A stretch of 64,000 bases of DNA from Verrucomicrobiia bacterium (GTDB lineage Bacteria > Verrucomicrobiota > Verrucomicrobiia > Verrucomicrobiales > DEV007): the NCBI GenBank assembly GCA_030427505.1, contig JAUICH010000003.1, forward strand, positions 124,001-188,000, read 5' to 3'. Below, piece after piece: positions 43,109 to 52,335 of this stretch. Position numbers and translations under genes: made by a program. Under the pieces are notes generated by a model. The model saw only the letters and a program-made list of their open reading frames with translations. It was not told the origin of the DNA and searched no databases. Within the stretch, counting starts at the first letter, position 1. Every line of letters begins with the position of its first letter.

Positions 43109-44164
43109 ATGCTGGAAGGTCCGGCTGAGAATCATCCTGACTCGACTTTTCCCGCTTCTTTCCGAAAGCGGGACGTAGATAGAGCGACGGTGTTTTCCAC
43201 CGCCGCTCTTTTTGTTTTCCTGCTTCTCGGTGGGCCTCTCCCCAATGCTTCGGGGCAGAGCAATAGCGAGCCTTTCGACGAAGAGGTTACTTTCGTTGCT
43301 TACAACTTGGAGAACTATTTCGTTTCCGCAGGATCACCGGAATCGAACGCGAAGCCAAAGCCGGAAGCGAGTATCCGGATCCAGATCGATCTGATTGCCG
43401 GTGCAAAACCTGACATTCTGGGAGTCTGCGAGATAGGCGGGCGGGCCGCGTTGACCGATTTGCAGGCTCGCCTCAAGAAAGCCGGTGTGAACCTGCCCCA
43501 CGCGGAGCTGGTGGTGGCGGCGGACGCGGAACGCAATCTGGCCCTGCTGAGCCGTTTCCCCGTGGCGGAGCGGCGCCATCAGGATTCCCTAACCTACGTT
43601 TTGGGAGATGCCCGGCTGCCCATGCAACGTGGCATCCTGGATGCCACCGTCAGCTTGGACAATGGACGGACCCTGCGCTTCATCGGCCTGCATCTGAAGT
43701 CCAAACGCGAAGTTCCAGAAGCGGATCAGGACCTGATGCGCCGGAATGAAGCGCACTTGGTGCGGCAGCATGTCGACGGAATCATGGCTTCCACACCGAA
43801 GGTTCCCATTCTCGTGTATGGCGATTTGAATGCTCTGAAGAACGAAATTTCCGTCAAAAGCATTCAGGGAAAATTCCGTGGCCCCACTTACCTAAAAGCG
43901 CTGCTTCTAGACGACTCTCATGGGGAGCGGTGGACACATCACTGGGCTGACGCGGATGTGTATTCTCGCTTTGACTACGTCTTTTCCAACTCAGTCCTTT
44001 CCCCGCTGATCGACACGCGCCGGAGCCATGTTCTGGATCATCCGCAATGGAAAAAATCCAGCGATCACCGGGCCCTGGTGGTGAAACTCCAGATTCCACC
44101 CCCTGAGCCAGACGTCAGTCCCCTTCCGTCCGGGCCGTCGCCTCCGCCGGGTTCAAATCCTTGA
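43109..44164 (+). CDS. Exported endonuclease/exonuclease/phosphatase-family protein
   Basis: 351 residues. A hydrophobic N-terminal segment (VFSTAALFVFLLLGGPLPNA) after about 27 residues suggests export. The EEP fold follows: TFVAYNLENYFV, PDILGVCEIGG (metal-binding Glu), LRFIGLHLKSKRE (His), PILVYGDLNAL (Asp-x-Asn), FDYVFSN and SSDHRALVVKL (terminal Asp-His). All catalytic positions of the family are seen, so it may hydrolyse DNA, phospho-sugars or lipids outside the cytoplasm. It starts 24 bases after the second tatA gene. Its last 50 bases overlap argA on the opposite strand. Confidence 0.85.
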   Translation: MLEGPAENHPDSTFPASFRKRDVDRATVFSTAALFVFLLLGGPLPNASGQSNSEPFDEEVTFVAYNLENYFVSAGSPESNAKPKPEASIRIQIDLIAGAKPDILGVCEIGGRAALTDLQARLKKAGVNLPHAELVVAADAERNLALLSRFPVAERRHQDSLTYVLGDARLPMQRGILDATVSLDNGRTLRFIGLHLKSKREVPEADQDLMRRNEAHLVRQHVDGIMASTPKVPILVYGDLNALKNEISVKSIQGKFRGPTYLKALLLDDSHGERWTHHWADADVYSRFDYVFSNSVLSPLIDTRRSHVLDHPQWKKSSDHRALVVKLQIPPPEPDVSPLPSGPSPPPGSNP

Positions 44165-45491
44165 CCAGGAAGGAGCCTTTTCGGCGGGCGGTCTGGTAGG
44201 CCTCCCGGCGGGATTCCGGCATGACTTCCAGGTCGCTCTCCGCGCGGTAGCCCGCCTTTTCGGAGAAGTAGTATGCCTTCTGCGTGGAGATGGCGAAAAT
44301 CATGGCGGCTCCGGCCTCGCGGGCACGGTTTTCGGCAAACTCCACCAGCTTCCGGCCATAGCCTTGGTTCTCGTGGTTCTTTTTGATGTACAGGCAGGCC
44401 AGTTCCGCGGTCAGTTCGCCCGGCTCGTCTTCAGCCGCGCCGCCAAAATTTGCCGGATACATCACCGGTTTACCATCCCGGTAAAAGTGGACCGCCACGC
44501 TGCCGACGACGTTTTCGTCAATTTCCATGACGAAGAAGTCGCCGATTCGGGAAATAATCTCGTCTCGCGTGCGGCTGATCAATTTGTCCTCCTCCACGGC
44601 GCGGCGCATCATGAGTAGCATTTCGCTAACGTCCGAGGTCCGGGCCGCGCGGATGCGCTGGTAGTTGTCGGCGAAAATCATGGTGCCGATTCCTTCGTTG
44701 CTGAACAGCTCCGCCAGGAGGGCGTCTTCCCGTTCTCCATTGATTAAGTGCACCCGGGGCACGCCGTCTTGACAGGCGCGGATGGCGTGGCGCAGCTTGG
44801 AAACCAAGCCATCCTCGGCGGATTCTTTTACGTCCTTCAAGAGGGTGCCAGCGACGTCCTCGGACAACTGCCGGGCACTCTGCGGCACCAGACCGAAGTC
44901 CGGCTCGCCGGCCATCAGGAAAATGACCTTGGCCGCCTGCAACGCCCGGCCCACTTCCGCCGCCACGGTATCCGAATTCACCCTCAGGGTACGGCCACTG
45001 CTGTCGTAGCCGATCGGTGGAATGACGGGCAGAATCTCCCCGTCCAGAAACCCACGCAGCACGGTGGTATCCACCCGGTCCACGGAACCCGTGCCCCCCA
45101 TGTCCGTGCCTTTCAAGACACCGGCGGGATGCGCGATGATGGCATTGGCCGTGGCGGCCCGGATCTGGGTGACCGTCAGGCTCTGCATGATGAAGCTGCT
45201 GAGCCGGGTGATGGCGTCCAGACTGACTTCCAGAGTGCGCTCGTCCGTGACGCCCGTGCCGTCCGCGTTGGTCAGGTCCACTCCCCGGCTGGCCGCCAGG
45301 GCCCGGATCTGAAAGGCCGCCCCATGCACCAGAACGACGCGGATGTTCAGAGAACGCAAAACCGCCAGATCGAGCAGGATGTTAGAGAAATTTGGCGAGG
45401 CCACCACCTCGCCATCCAGGGCAATCACAAAGGTTCGCCCCCGGAACTGGGGGACGTACTGCAGGATGCCTCTAAGGTCGCCAAAATTCAT
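44115..45491 (-). CDS. argA: N-acetylglutamate synthase (ArgA type)
   Basis: 458 residues: an N-terminal amino-acid-kinase domain (VRVVLVHGAAFQIRALAASRG, GEILPVIPPIGYD, LRVNSDTVAAEVGRALQAAK) and a C-terminal GNAT acetyltransferase (ENVVGSVAVHF, LACLYIKKNHENQGYGRKL with the CoA-binding QGYGRK loop, FAENRAREAG). This two-domain form makes N-acetylglutamate, the first step of arginine synthesis, and is normally feedback-inhibited by arginine through the kinase domain. The stop overlaps the tail-to-tail EEP gene by 50 bases. No other arg genes are near. Confidence 0.94.
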   Translation of the reverse strand: MNFGDLRGILQYVPQFRGRTFVIALDGEVVASPNFSNILLDLAVLRSLNIRVVLVHGAAFQIRALAASRGVDLTNADGTGVTDERTLEVSLDAITRLSSFIMQSLTVTQIRAATANAIIAHPAGVLKGTDMGGTGSVDRVDTTVLRGFLDGEILPVIPPIGYDSSGRTLRVNSDTVAAEVGRALQAAKVIFLMAGEPDFGLVPQSARQLSEDVAGTLLKDVKESAEDGLVSKLRHAIRACQDGVPRVHLINGEREDALLAELFSNEGIGTMIFADNYQRIRAARTSDVSEMLLMMRRAVEEDKLISRTRDEIISRIGDFFVMEIDENVVGSVAVHFYRDGKPVMYPANFGGAAEDEPGELTAELACLYIKKNHENQGYGRKLVEFAENRAREAGAAMIFAISTQKAYYFSEKAGYRAESDLEVMPESRREAYQTARRKGSFLVKDLNPAEATARTEGD

Positions 45492-45602
45492 CGATTGAGG
45501 GGGACGAAAAACGCGGTGTTTTCTGACGGTAATATACGCGTCCAGAACCCGTTATTGCAACGGACGGGCTCCAATTTCCCGACGCGAAGACTGCGCCGGA
45601 AA

Positions 45603-45989
45603 TCAGGCTCGGATGGCCAGCCAGGCCCAGCCGGCCAGGAAAGCAAGGCCTCCGAAGGGCGTGATGGCCGCCAGAGAGGTATTTCCGGTCAAGCTCAAGG
45701 CATAAAGGCTACCCGAGAACAAAAGAATCCCGGCAAAAAGGCACCACCAGGCGCCTATGCGAAACACTGCCCTCTGTGCAATCAGCATCAAGGCCAAGCC
45801 GTGGATGAGATGATAGAGCACTGCGGTATGGTAGTTGTCCGCCCGGCCAGTCTCCGCCAAAATGTCCTTTAACGCATGCGCCCCGATCGCCCCCAAAGAT
45901 ACGCCAAGAAACAGGACCACCGCCGCGGCGCGGTAGTAGCCCTTCGAGAGGCCGCTTCCTGAGGAAGGATGGGGTGAGGATTCCGTCAT
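45603..45989 (-). CDS. DUF423-family membrane protein
   Basis: 128 residues from ATG 45989. Four hydrophobic helices with the DUF423 signature: AAAVVLFLGVSLGAIGAHALK, YHTAVLYHLIHGLALMLI, FAGILLFSGSLYALSLTG and ITPFGGLAFLAGWAWLAI. The helices carry the GAxGAHALK, YHxxHxxAL and GGxxFLxGW features of the family. Function unknown. The CNNM-like gene ends 34 bases upstream and may share its transcript. Confidence 0.9.
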   Translation of the reverse strand: MTESSPHPSSGSGLSKGYYRAAAVVLFLGVSLGAIGAHALKDILAETGRADNYHTAVLYHLIHGLALMLIAQRAVFRIGAWWCLFAGILLFSGSLYALSLTGNTSLAAITPFGGLAFLAGWAWLAIRA

Positions 45990-46023
45990 TGCGCTAACCA
46001 ATACGCCGGCAAGCCGCCGGTCC

Positions 46024-47478
46024 TTATGCCGGCATCCGGCTTTTCTCGTCTTTCGATCCGTTCATTTCGGCCTCCTCGGGGGCCTCGCCATCCGCCTTGG
46101 TCCGCACGCGATGAAACCGCACTTCCCGGACGCTGCGGCCGTCTGCCTTGGTGATGAGAACCTCATAGTCTTCCACCAAAACCGTGTCGCCCACCCGTGG
46201 GAGTTGTCCCTTGAGGTGAGTGACGTATCCGCCCACGGTGCTGACGTCCGGGCTTTCCAATTCCAGATCCGAGTGATCGGACAGCTCGTGCAGTCCCATG
46301 GACCCGGCCACGACAAACTCGTCTTCGCTGACGCGCCGGAACTCCGTGCCTTCCTCGTCGAATTCGTCTTGAATCTTGCCGACCAGTTCCTCCAGCACGT
46401 CGTCCAGCATGACGATCCCCAGGGCGCCGCCAAACTCGTCCACCACCAGAGCCAGGTGCGCGTGCCGCTCCAGGAATGTCTTTAACAGGACGTCCAAAGG
46501 CATGAGTTCCGGCACGGGCAGAAGCTCTCGTTTCACAGTCATCAGGTCCGGAGTCTCCTGCTTCACCAGGGGGATAACGTCCTTGATGTGCACCAGACCC
46601 ACGGTGTTGTCGAGGTGGCCTTCCACCAGCGGAAATCGGGTGTGCTTGGACTCGACCGCTGTCTTAAGGTTCTCTTCGAAGGTCATTTCCACGTCCAGAG
46701 AAACCACGTCATTCCGCGGCGTCATGATGTCCCGGACCGTGAGGTCATTCAGCTCCAGGGCGTTCACCACGATCTCGCGCTCTGTCTCCGTGACCTCGGA
46801 AGACTTTTCGCTGGCTTCCACCAGCAGGCGCAGTTCGTCAGCGCTGTGAATCAACTCGCTCTCCGAGACGGGATCGATCCGGAAGAACCACTTGAGCAAG
46901 GCATTGGCGGATCCGTTGAACAACCAGATGGCCGGCTTAAACAGAATGTAGAACCAGTGCAGCGGTTTGGCCACCCACAGGGTTGTGCCCAAGGCCTTGC
47001 GAATGGCGAGGGACTTGGGCAACAGCTCCCCAATCACGATGTGCAGAAACGTCACGACCGTGTAGGCGATGACGAAAGAGACGGTACCAATGACAGCCGT
47101 GGAGGACACGCCCACCATGAAGAAGAAAGGCGTGATCATTGCCATCAGGTAGGGCTGGGCCACGGAACCCAGGGCGATACTGGCCAGAGTGATGCCTAAC
47201 TGCGTGGCCGAAAGGTAGGAATCCAGCTTGGACGCCACCTGCCGGGCCATCATGGTCTTCTTGTCGCCCTCCTCTTCTTCCAGGGCGTCCAACTGGCTGA
47301 GCCGGACCTTGACGATGGCGAACTCCGCCGCCACGAAAAAGGCGTTCAGAAATACCAGGAAAAGGAAGATGATCAGGCGCCAGACATTGGTGCCAAGAGA
47401 TTCCCACTCCTGTGCCAGCTCATGCGGCGCGCTCCCCATGCCGGTGGCGAGCCCTTGAAATAGATAGGCCGCTTCCAT
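46024..47478 (-). CDS. CNNM/CorC-type membrane protein (hemolysin family)
   Basis: 484 residues from ATG 47478 (TTG 47490 is an alternative). DUF21 transmembrane domain (VWRLIIFLFLVFLNAFFVAAEFAIVK, YLSATQLGITLASIALG, VIGELLPKSLAIRK), then two CBS domains (VRDIMTPRNDVVSLD; LALVVDEFGGALGIVMLDDV) and a C-terminal CorC/HlyC domain (SMGLHELSDHSDLEL, VGGYVTHLKGQLPRVGD). Family members are linked to magnesium or cobalt transport and to metal homeostasis; the old haemolysin label is a misnomer. Substrate inferred. Confidence 0.93.
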   Translation of the reverse strand: MEAAYLFQGLATGMGSAPHELAQEWESLGTNVWRLIIFLFLVFLNAFFVAAEFAIVKVRLSQLDALEEEEGDKKTMMARQVASKLDSYLSATQLGITLASIALGSVAQPYLMAMITPFFFMVGVSSTAVIGTVSFVIAYTVVTFLHIVIGELLPKSLAIRKALGTTLWVAKPLHWFYILFKPAIWLFNGSANALLKWFFRIDPVSESELIHSADELRLLVEASEKSSEVTETEREIVVNALELNDLTVRDIMTPRNDVVSLDVEMTFEENLKTAVESKHTRFPLVEGHLDNTVGLVHIKDVIPLVKQETPDLMTVKRELLPVPELMPLDVLLKTFLERHAHLALVVDEFGGALGIVMLDDVLEELVGKIQDEFDEEGTEFRRVSEDEFVVAGSMGLHELSDHSDLELESPDVSTVGGYVTHLKGQLPRVGDTVLVEDYEVLITKADGRSVREVRFHRVRTKADGEAPEEAEMNGSKDEKSRMPA

Positions 47479-47583
47479 GAGATCAGTCAAGGTGGCCCAT
47501 CTGGAAAAGGCGCTGTGATTTCACGCCCGCAGGCGCTCTGTCAGGACTTCCAGGGTCAGCTTCGTCAGGGGAGGATTCCGCCT

Positions 47584-47835
47584 TCATTGTTTTTCATAGA
47601 CCCCCTTGTCGCGCCGCTCCAGCACGGTAAACCCGGCGTTCTTGGCATCATAAACCGACAAAGGCTTTAGGATCTTGGGAGAATTGACTTTAGAAACCAG
47701 CTTTTTAACCCGGTTCTGGCAAAGAGGGCATTTCTCCAGGGGGGGCCTGGATACAGGACGCCGCAATTCGAACCCGCGGCAGCACACGCGGCAGCCTTTG
47801 TCTGGTTCGGCGGAAATGTATTCGTAGATCGGCAT
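47584..47835 (-). CDS. FmdB-type zinc-ribbon protein
   Basis: 83 residues. The start MPIYEYISAEPDKGCRVCC and the later KCPLCQNRVKKLVSKV give the two CxxC knuckles of the FmdB regulatory-protein family, which binds zinc and is often near ribosomal genes. It ends with an unstructured basic stretch. It starts 70 bases after rpsN on the same strand, so an operon is likely. Target unknown. Confidence 0.87.
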   Translation of the reverse strand: MPIYEYISAEPDKGCRVCCRGFELRRPVSRPPLEKCPLCQNRVKKLVSKVNSPKILKPLSVYDAKNAGFTVLERRDKGVYEKQ

Positions 47836-47905
47836 TGTCCGGCCGCCTCGAACGGCGGTCCGTAAATAGAATCGATTTTCCGCCGTATGGCAAACCCGAA
47901 CGGGC

Positions 47906-48175
47906 CTACCAGCTGGACTTCGTCACGCCTGGAATCAGGCCTTGCGAAGCCAGTTCGCGGAAAGTAATACGGGACATTCTAAACCGGCGCAGGAACGCAC
48001 GGCGGCGGCCCGATACTTCACAACGATTGACCAGACGAGTCGGACTCGCATCACGCGGCAACAGAGACAGACCAACGTAATCGCCTTGTGCCTTCAACTC
48101 CGCACGGAGCTTGGCATACTTATCCACCGTCTTCTGCTTGCGCTTGTTGCGCTCTATCCAACTCTTCTTAGCCAT
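47906..48175 (-). CDS. rpsN: Ribosomal protein uS14
   Basis: 89 residues. Typical S14: [21 protein letters not shown] at the N-terminus, [39 protein letters not shown] and [11 protein letters not shown] at the end. It lacks the CxxC pairs of the zinc-binding form, so it is the zinc-independent (C-minus) type. It binds 16S rRNA in the small-subunit head. It stands outside the large ribosomal operons, which is usual for this form in bacteria with separate copies. Confidence 0.97.
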   Translation of the reverse strand: MAKKSWIERNKRKQKTVDKYAKLRAELKAQGDYVGLSLLPRDASPTRLVNRCEVSGRRRAFLRRFRMSRITFRELASQGLIPGVTKSSW

Positions 48176-48267
48176 GAGGGCGGCAATTTCTACTCACTTC
48201 CGGCCTTCGCGCAAGTGAAATATTTAGGATTTCGATAGCTTTTTGTGGTTTGGAATTGGGGGTGAAA

Positions 48268-48306
48268 ACTCTACACTTGCAGTGTAGAGTAATCTACAAT
48301 GTAAAT
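48268..48306 (+). promoter_or_regulatory. Palindromic operator-like site upstream of 48313
   Basis: ACTCTACAC-TTGCA-GTGTAGAGT (48268-48290) is a perfect inverted repeat with nine-base arms and a five-base centre. A second, smaller palindrome, TCTACAATGTAAA (48293-48305), follows and reuses the CTACA/TGTA half-site. Together they end 7 bases before the ATG at 48313. A TTGCAG at 48278 and TGTAAA at 48300 would place a promoter across them. Such paired half-sites bind dimeric repressors of BlaI/TetR/GntR kinds. No candidate regulator is adjacent. Confidence 0.6.
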
Positions 48307-48312
48307 ACGCCC

Positions 48313-49167
48313 ATGAAACCCCATCTCCCCCGCCCCTTTTGTCGTCTGGCTCTGTCCGGGTTCATCGCTTCCTCTCTCTTAGTGGCTTCCGGCGGCGCCG
48401 GCTTGGGACAGGAAGAGGTTGAAGCCAGCTACCCTCCTTCCCCGAAGGGTCACGACTGGCTGGAATTCTACTACAAGGAACCCACTCCCGAGTTTTTTGT
48501 CGGCCAGGTCAGAAACTGGGACGCGGCCGGAATTCTTGGCGAAGAAGACGCCCGAGGGGCTTTGATCGGCTTTCTAAGCAGCGTCATCCGGGACAATCCG
48601 GAGAAAACGGTCGAGTGGCATGATGCCTTGCGAAACCTCTCCACCGATGGCCAGAACACCCTGCGGCTTTCCATGTGGTTCGCCAATACCGGGGAGACCA
48701 AGGCGGTTCTGAACGAATACTACGGTGGAGACTTCGACGCGGATAAGGAGCCCCCCAAGGTCCTGGAAATGCAGCTGACCCTTCCCCCCGCGCTGAACCT
48801 GTTGTGGGGCACCTACTACGCCACGGGAGACGACAAAGTCATCCGGCGCATCATGACCGCGTTCGATTACGCCGGGAAGCAGCAGAGCTATTCGTCCATT
48901 CCGGAGGACGAGACCCCCTTCTACACCGTGTTGCCTTCCGCGGCCAGATGGTCGCTGGCGAGCAATGCCAAGAAACACCCCAAGGTGGCCGAGCAATTGG
49001 AAACCGTTTACGCCCAAGAGGATTCCGGCCTTTCGAGCACCCAGCAGCAGTGGCTCTACGATACCCTCTCCGACATCAATCCGGAAAAGTACCCGCCGAA
49101 AGAGGACCCCGAAGAAGAGGGCGATACGGGAACGGGCGGCGCGGATGTCGAGCCCGCGGCCGAATGA
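48313..49167 (+). CDS. Exported protein of unknown function
   Basis: 284 residues from ATG 48313. A signal peptide (RLALSGFIASSLLVASGGAG) precedes a helical, acidic protein: YPPSPKGHDWLEFYYKEPTP, ARGALIGFLSSVIRDNPEK, ALNLLWGTYYATGDDKVIRR and a glutamate-rich tail. No domain was recognised. Some segments resemble helical repeats, and the protein may bind a partner in the periplasm. It is regulated, if the site at 48268-48306 is real, by an unknown repressor. The longer frame from 48250 covers that site and is not preferred. Confidence 0.65.
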   Translation: MKPHLPRPFCRLALSGFIASSLLVASGGAGLGQEEVEASYPPSPKGHDWLEFYYKEPTPEFFVGQVRNWDAAGILGEEDARGALIGFLSSVIRDNPEKTVEWHDALRNLSTDGQNTLRLSMWFANTGETKAVLNEYYGGDFDADKEPPKVLEMQLTLPPALNLLWGTYYATGDDKVIRRIMTAFDYAGKQQSYSSIPEDETPFYTVLPSAARWSLASNAKKHPKVAEQLETVYAQEDSGLSSTQQQWLYDTLSDINPEKYPPKEDPEEEGDTGTGGADVEPAAE

Positions 49168-49213
49168 TTCTCTCTAATGCTTCCCTCTCTTCAATTTGAA
49201 GGGAGGCGGAACC

Positions 49214-50086
49214 TCAGCCGAAAATTCCCTCCAAGGCCCGCCGCATAACGCCCGCGTCAGGTGTTTGCCCGGTCCAGAATTCGATGCCGATCACGCCTTG
49301 GGCCACCAGCATGTCCAAGCCGTCGATGACTTTGCAGCCCGCCGCGGTGGCGTCCTGAACCAGCCGGGTCTTCGGAGGATTAGGGATCACGTCCGCCACC
49401 ACGAGTTCCGGGCGCAGCGTGCCGGTATCCAGAGATATCCGGGCATCCACGTCCGGGAACAGACCGATGGAGGTGGCATTCACCACAATGTCCGCGTCCT
49501 GCGGAATGGCGTAGTCGCCATCCCAGTGAACAAACTCTACGTCCAGGGCTCCCCCGAGCTTGAGATTCACTTTCCCCCGCAGCAGTCCGTCCAGTTCTTT
49601 CCCCCGCTCCAAGCTCCGGTTTACGAGGATGATCTTCTTCACTCCAGCCAGCGCCATTTCAACACTGATGGCACGCGCCGCTCCCCCGGCGCCAAACAGG
49701 ACCATGGTTTTTCCTTTCGGGTCGTCCAGTTCGTTGAAAGAAGACACAAAGCCCTTTCCGTCGGTGTTTTCGCCGATGAGCTTTTCGCCGCGCCGGACCA
49801 CGCAGTTCACCGCGCCCATCAGTTCGGCGGATTCCCCGAGGCCGTCCAGGTGTTCGATGACGGCAACTTTATGCGGGATGGTGCAGTTGAAGCCCTGAAA
49901 GCCGAAAGCCCGCGCTCCGGCCACCGCCATGGGCAGGTCTTCCGGTTTTACTTCCAGGGTCAGGTAGCGCCAATCCAGGCCCAAGGCCCGGAAAGCGGGC
50001 TCGATCATCGCCTGGGTGGGATTCTCCGCGACCGGATACCCGAAGCAACCGACCAGTTCTTGTTTAAAATTCAACTCCTGCGCCAT
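49214..50086 (-). CDS. aroE: Shikimate dehydrogenase
   Basis: 290 residues from ATG 50086 (GTG 50116 also possible). It reduces 3-dehydroshikimate with NADPH. Family segments: GCFGYPVAENPTQAMIEPAF, FNCTIPHKVAVIEHLD (catalytic Lys), LMGAVNCVVRRGEKLIGENTDG (Asn-Thr-Asp), the NADP-binding VLFGAGGAARAISVEMA, ILVNRSLERGKEL and NATSIGLFPD. The usual S-x-S near the N-terminus is replaced by AENPTQAM, a feature of some AroE relatives that take quinate or other substrates, so the substrate is slightly uncertain. It is divergent from the next oxidoreductase. Confidence 0.88.
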   Translation of the reverse strand: MAQELNFKQELVGCFGYPVAENPTQAMIEPAFRALGLDWRYLTLEVKPEDLPMAVAGARAFGFQGFNCTIPHKVAVIEHLDGLGESAELMGAVNCVVRRGEKLIGENTDGKGFVSSFNELDDPKGKTMVLFGAGGAARAISVEMALAGVKKIILVNRSLERGKELDGLLRGKVNLKLGGALDVEFVHWDGDYAIPQDADIVVNATSIGLFPDVDARISLDTGTLRPELVVADVIPNPPKTRLVQDATAAGCKVIDGLDMLVAQGVIGIEFWTGQTPDAGVMRRALEGIFG

Positions 50087-50164
50087 GGCGGGGTCTATTA
50101 AGCATGACTCGTTCACGATGACAAGGTTGACTTCCCCTCAATCAAACCCACAGAATCCCCACGC

Positions 50165-51307
50165 ATGAGTAATACCGGAATTGGATTTGTCGGCGCCGGC
50201 TGGATGGGCGCCACCTTAATGAAACGTTTGGCCGACCGGAGCGACACCCGGGTTGTGGCCCTGCATCAGCGCAGCCGCGACAAGGCGGAAGAAGTGCTGA
50301 AGGGCCTGGGCCTTTCTCCTGATTTCTACACCCCCAACTATGAGGACCTGCTCTCCAACCCGGAAGTGGACGCGGTCTTTGTTTGCAGCACCAACGAAGC
50401 GCACGGACCGCAGTCCATCGCCGCTCTGGAGGCCGGGAAACACGTTTTCTGCGAAAAGCCCTCCGCCACCCGGTTTCCGGATTTTGTTCGCGAGATAGAA
50501 CTGGAGAAGGCCAATCCTGGCCTGATTACCATGGTGGACTACCTCATGAACTTCGACACCCTGGAAAATCACATCCGGGACATGGCGGCGCGGGGCGACT
50601 TTGGGAGCATCACTCAGATTCAGGTGAACTACCGGCACCCCATCAACATCGCCGGGGACAAGGTGTGGAAACTGGCCGCCGACCGCATGGGCGACGCCAT
50701 CGGGATGGGCATCATCCATTCCCTTTCCGTCATGGTGAACATCATGGCCGCCCAGGGGGCCAAACCGGTGCGCGTCTATGCCAACAGCAGTTCCGTCCAC
50801 GCCCGGCCCTTTGAGATTCCCGCCATCTGGAATCTTCACATCGAGTTCAGCAACGGCGGCACGGGCCTCTGCTTCGGCAACGTGGATCAGGCCAACGGCT
50901 ACGATGCCTATCACAACATTCACGGCACCGATGGCGGGCTGATTTTCGATTCCTACCTGGACCGCCCTCAGAAAATCCGCTTCTGGTCTAACAAGGTCAC
51001 CAACGGAAAATGGATCTATCCCCTGGATCCGGAACGCGCCAAACGCGACGGCACGGAAAGCTACCTGTGGCCGGAAACCACCACCACGCCGGACAGCGGC
51101 GACGTGGTGCACCACCAGACCGGGGCCTGCACGGACCACTTCATGGACTGCGTGAACTCCGGTACGCAGTCTTTCCTCAGTTTCGTGAATTCCGCCCCGG
51201 TGGCTGAATTGGGCTGGGCCGCTCAGATGTCGGCGGCCTGGAAGAAACCCATCGACCTGCCGCTGGACTACGCGGCGGCGGGTGAGTTCTTTGCTTCCGC
51301 GGGCTAA
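50165..51307 (+). CDS. Cytoplasmic Gfo/Idh/MocA-family oxidoreductase
   Basis: 380 residues, no signal peptide. The N-terminal Rossmann fold begins GIGFVGAGWMGATLMKRLAD. It has VDAVFVCSTNEAHGPQSIAA and the family's CEKPSATRFPDF (Glu-Lys-Pro). The C-terminal domain follows with GDAIGMGIIHSLSVMVN. It likely oxidises or reduces a sugar or inositol derivative with NAD(P). The next gene is nagA, 52 bases on, and the Nramp-like gene follows 55 bases after that, so the three may form an operon and the substrate may be an amino sugar. Substrate inferred. Confidence 0.9.
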   Translation: MSNTGIGFVGAGWMGATLMKRLADRSDTRVVALHQRSRDKAEEVLKGLGLSPDFYTPNYEDLLSNPEVDAVFVCSTNEAHGPQSIAALEAGKHVFCEKPSATRFPDFVREIELEKANPGLITMVDYLMNFDTLENHIRDMAARGDFGSITQIQVNYRHPINIAGDKVWKLAADRMGDAIGMGIIHSLSVMVNIMAAQGAKPVRVYANSSSVHARPFEIPAIWNLHIEFSNGGTGLCFGNVDQANGYDAYHNIHGTDGGLIFDSYLDRPQKIRFWSNKVTNGKWIYPLDPERAKRDGTESYLWPETTTTPDSGDVVHHQTGACTDHFMDCVNSGTQSFLSFVNSAPVAELGWAAQMSAAWKKPIDLPLDYAAAGEFFASAG

Positions 51308-51359
51308 GCCCTGAGTAGCTGCGTCTTCATTCCCCCAATAGATCCCCCGCCCCCATTCA

Positions 51360-52280
51360 ATGCTGCCTTTCGATCTCCAGGTAAACGGCTATGACGGCGC
51401 GGATTTCTGCGACCCGAAACTGACTCCGGAAGCCCTTCACAAAGCCTGCCAGTCTCTCGAAGAGGATGGCGTGGGCGGCATCTTGGCCACGGTCATCACC
51501 GACCACATGGACGCGCTCTGCGCCAAGCTTGAGAACCTGGTAAAGCTGCGCGAAGCGGACGGCCTGGCCAAGCGGATCATCCAGGGATTCCACATCGAGG
51601 GGCCCTTCCTGAATGCGGAACCCGGCTACATTGGCGCTCATCCTCCAGAAGCGGTCAAACCCGCCAACGTGGAAGACGCCAAGCGCCTGCTGGAGGCCGC
51701 TGGCGGCCTGGCGAAGCTGGTCACCCTGGCTCCGGAGAACGATCCCGGCTACGAAACGACACGCTTTCTGGCGGATCGGGGCGTGGTGGTGTCCGCCGGG
51801 CACTGCAATCCCGATCTGCACCATTTGGAGAGAGCGGTGGACGCTGGGCTGAGTATGTTCACTCACCTGGGGAACGGCTGTCCCGTCGTGCTGCCGCGGC
51901 ACGACAACATCATTCAACGCGTTCTCAGCCTGTCAGACCGCATCTGGGTCTGCTTCATTCCCGACGGGGCGCATGTGGATTTCTTTGCCTTGGCCAACTA
52001 CCTGAAAGTCGCCGGGCTGGAGCGGAGCATCATGGTTACCGACGCCATCATGGCGGCAAAGCTCGGGCCGGGTTTTTACACCCTTTCCGGAATGCGGGTG
52101 GTGATTGACGAAAAAGGCGTGGCCCGGAAACCGGGATCTCCCAATCTGGCGGGATCCACCGTTACCATGCCGGAAGTCCGCACAAAGCTGGCCTCAAATT
52201 TGGGGCTCACGGAAAGAGAGATCGATAAACTGATCTGCGAAAATCCTCGGAAAGCGCTTGGCGTTCCACTATCCCCTTAG
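51360..52280 (+). CDS. nagA: N-acetylglucosamine-6-phosphate deacetylase (short form)
   Basis: 306 residues, against about 380 in E. coli. It removes acetate from GlcNAc-6-phosphate. The metal-binding and catalytic positions of NagA are seen: FHIEGPFLN (Glu), VSAGHCNPD (His), MFTHLGNG (His) and MVTDAIMA (catalytic Asp). The start FDLQVNGYDGADF corresponds to the barrel entry, so the small N-terminal sandwich domain is missing. C-terminal NLAGSTVTM is also family-like. It sits between an oxidoreductase and a metal transporter and probably feeds the NagB-like protein at 59491. Confidence 0.85.
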   Translation: MLPFDLQVNGYDGADFCDPKLTPEALHKACQSLEEDGVGGILATVITDHMDALCAKLENLVKLREADGLAKRIIQGFHIEGPFLNAEPGYIGAHPPEAVKPANVEDAKRLLEAAGGLAKLVTLAPENDPGYETTRFLADRGVVVSAGHCNPDLHHLERAVDAGLSMFTHLGNGCPVVLPRHDNIIQRVLSLSDRIWVCFIPDGAHVDFFALANYLKVAGLERSIMVTDAIMAAKLGPGFYTLSGMRVVIDEKGVARKPGSPNLAGSTVTMPEVRTKLASNLGLTEREIDKLICENPRKALGVPLSP

Positions 52281-52335
52281 TCTCCGAGCGGAACGTCTCC
52301 CCCCAAATCACACCTCTCTAAAACCTCCCTGACAC

